Of a stretch of 7,128 nt of DNA, positions 5,499 through 7,128 are shown in pieces. The stretch spans positions 1 to 7,128 of the forward strand of contig JAAVHK010000148.1 in the NCBI GenBank assembly GCA_014799765.1, written 5' to 3'. The position numbers and the translations under genes are program-made. The stretch is from Ruminococcus sp. Lineage in GTDB: Bacteria > Bacillota > Clostridia > Oscillospirales > Ruminococcaceae. The stretch's first letter is position 1; each line of letters begins with the position of its first letter. Under the pieces are notes generated by a model that saw nothing but the letters and a program-made list of their open reading frames with translations, ran no database searches and was not told where the DNA came from.

Positions 5499-7128
5499 AG
5501 TCGTGGGTCAACAGGTTCGCTTTCTGAAGCCAGTACACCGAATGAACACTCATGTACTCTGTAAAGCGGTTCACGGTTTACGAAACGTTTCAGCGATTCC
5601 ATACCTAACGAAAACTCTTTCAGTGCGAGGGTACGTTTTCTTGAAAGCGAACGTTTTTTCAGTCTCCGGAGGTGTTCCGGCAGAAGATAATCTGCACCGT
5701 AAATAATTCTTAAATACTCACGTCCACGGCATTTGACAGCCGGTTGAAGAAGTTTGTTTCCGGTTACAGCGGTATAGTATTCCGGTTTTACTACCATTCC
5801 TTCGCCACCGGATTCCGTCATTTCAGACCACCATTTCACAGCGTTTTCAATGCTTGTTTCGTCACCGGTATCGACGCATATATAAGGCGTTGCCATGAAG
5901 ATTTTATCCGTACAGATATACTTTTTTATATTCTCCATATGCCATATGTGAGTTTTTTTATCGAAAACATTTCCCTCAACCGCCAGTATGTGAAACGGTG
6001 CTATTCTGAAATCTTCGATATTATTGACCGTCCAGCAGTATTCACGGTAGGCGGACACGTATTTTTCAATGGCATCTTTCCGGAAACGGAATTTTTCAAG
6101 AACTTCTTTCAGATTTGTGTTCTGTCCGGACGTAAGGGCGGAAACTTCCGGCGATACACTGGTAAGGGAGCAGGCTTTTTCAAGGAGTTTCACAGCGGTA
6201 TCGAGGGAATTTTTACCGGCGTTTCCTACCGGTGCATACTGAGTTCTGATAAGTCCCTGTGCCTTTTCAGACCACGGCATTAACTCTGTATCGAGGCATA
6301 CCCATTCCGTATTGAAGTCTTTCCAGAAATTATTGTCTGTAAGTACCCTGTCAAGATGTTTAAGTAATTCCGTTTCAGTTTCCGGATTATCAAAGAAACG
6401 CCGTCCGGTACGGGTGTATATTATGCCGGAAGTGCCGTCATCTATCCCGAAACGCTTTACAGCAGTTTCCGGCGTATGACATAAAATTATAACCGCTCTT
6501 GAACCCATATGTTTTTTTTCGCATACTACTTTTTTTATACCGTTCTTACGATAATATTCAAAGGCTTCGGGTGGGTATTCAAGATAACCGTCAGTGTGGC
6601 TTGTCTCGCACGGCGACATTGTAGGCGGAAGATATATCAGCCAGTGAGGGTCAGCGGAATATCTCGACATTATTTCCAGTGCGGAATTTACATTGTTTTC
6701 GTCTATATTTATTGACGGTATAAGTTCTGTATGAATATTCATTTTTCCCTGAAAATCGCCTATTGTAAGCATATCGTCCATATCTTCGGATTTTTCATAT
6801 GCAAAAGGTTTTACAGGTTCGCAGTATTTTCCGTATGCCTCAACGCTTACGAACTCTTTTTCAGGGTATCGCATTGCCGTAAGTTTTCCGCCGAACACGC
6901 AACCGGTATCAATACAATACGTGTTGTTTATCGCTGTCACGTCGGTACAGGGCGTATGACCGTATACTATAGTTGCACGTCCTCTGTAGTCGGCTGACCA
7001 GTCAAGACGCACCGGCAAACCGAACTCGTCGACTTCTCCGGTAGTATCTCCGTATATACAGAACTCACGGACACGTCCTGAACCACGTCCGATATAATTT
7101 TCCTTTATTCCGGCGTGCGAAACAACAA
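5495..7128 (-). CDS. pnkp: Pnkp RNA repair enzyme: phosphatase (C-terminal part) and ligase domains; 5' end beyond window
   Basis: 543 residues of bacterial polynucleotide kinase-phosphatase-ligase, open to the right edge; the kinase domain and first half of the phosphatase lie outside. Pnkp heals and seals broken RNA, such as tRNA cut by ribotoxins, with Hen1, which methylates the 3' end and activates the ligase. Phosphatase landmarks, in fragment numbering, are His4 (SHAGI), His57 (YGHTP) and Asp73 (IDTGCVFGG). Their spacing (53, then 16) equals that of His323, His376 and Asp392 in the C. thermocellum enzyme. The ligase has motif I KHMG (205-208, Lys205 as the AMP-accepting residue), motif III LDTELMPWS (278-286), motif IV EGMVVK (442-447) and motif V AVKCRG (463-468). 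The C-terminus ESEPVDPRL is family-typical. Extrapolating, the full protein would be about 860 aa. The TTG at 7018 is internal, not the start, since conserved phosphatase sequence continues upstream. All visible active-site motifs are intact. hen1 probably lies to the right. Confidence 0.95.
   Translation of the reverse strand, partial: VVSHAGIKENYIGRGSGRVREFCIYGDTTGEVDEFGLPVRLDWSADYRGRATIVYGHTPCTDVTAINNTYCIDTGCVFGGKLTAMRYPEKEFVSVEAYGKYCEPVKPFAYEKSEDMDDMLTIGDFQGKMNIHTELIPSINIDENNVNSALEIMSRYSADPHWLIYLPPTMSPCETSHTDGYLEYPPEAFEYYRKNGIKKVVCEKKHMGSRAVIILCHTPETAVKRFGIDDGTSGIIYTRTGRRFFDNPETETELLKHLDRVLTDNNFWKDFNTEWVCLDTELMPWSEKAQGLIRTQYAPVGNAGKNSLDTAVKLLEKACSLTSVSPEVSALTSGQNTNLKEVLEKFRFRKDAIEKYVSAYREYCWTVNNIEDFRIAPFHILAVEGNVFDKKTHIWHMENIKKYICTDKIFMATPYICVDTGDETSIENAVKWWSEMTESGGEGMVVKPEYYTAVTGNKLLQPAVKCRGREYLRIIYGADYLLPEHLRRLKKRSLSRKRTLALKEFSLGMESLKRFVNREPLYRVHECSFGVLASESEPVDPRL

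Noticed and set aside
5744..6283. 179-codon open frame on the plus strand opposite pnkp
   Set aside because: It is antisense to a strongly conserved enzyme, has no ribosome-binding site and an implausible Phe/Tyr/Arg-rich composition. It is a shadow of the pnkp codons, as are the smaller plus-strand frames at 6509-6997.
7016..7018. TTG at 7018 as the start of a shorter pnkp
   Set aside because: The frame stays open upstream and encodes conserved phosphatase sequence including the SHAGI histidine, so the gene continues beyond the window.

Overview
The window looks like a chromosomal segment of a low-GC Gram-positive bacterium of the Clostridia, perhaps Ruminococcus-like. That placement is inferred from strong AGGAGG-type ribosome-binding sites, TTG starts, AT-rich intergenic DNA, a MarR-ABC-ABC operon and a bacterial Pnkp closely matching the Clostridium thermocellum protein. 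No rRNA, tRNA, CRISPR array, insertion sequence or phage gene was seen.

Left edge (1-306): the 5' end of a leftward gene for a probable lipoprotein (minus strand, 89 to beyond 1) has a near-consensus sigma-A promoter at 157-185. It is divergent from a rightward operon. The shared intergenic region holds two 15-bp operator-like sites.

Centre-left (307-4329, plus strand): a three-gene operon encodes a MarR-family regulator and two half-size ABC exporters. The ATPase motifs are complementary: the first subunit has a degenerate Walker B (Asp for Glu) and Gln for the H-loop His, and the second has a degenerate signature (LSDGQ) with intact Walker B and H-loop. This is the pattern of an obligate heterodimeric exporter with one consensus and one degenerate ATP site. 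The regulator presumably controls the pump.

Between convergent units (4330-4590): there is no gene. The stretch holds a perfect-period heptamer array, a terminator for the exporter operon, and a hairpin that reads as a UUCG-tetraloop stem on the minus strand and could end the leftward unit.

Right half (4591-7128, minus strand): the 3' part of pnkp encodes the end of the phosphatase domain and the whole ligase domain of the Pnkp/Hen1 RNA repair enzyme. It runs off the right edge. After an 86-bp gap of heptamer repeats come a proline-rich, probably disordered 148-aa protein and a 121-aa globular protein resembling uncharacterised DUF7674/immunity-like families. These two lie 5 bp apart, both with TTG starts. 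The most interesting question here is whether they belong functionally to the RNA repair locus.

All three larger intergenic gaps (near 111-145, 4328-4383 and 5426-5490) carry the same kind of 7-bp-period AATTNNN array, suggesting a dispersed repeat family in this genome.
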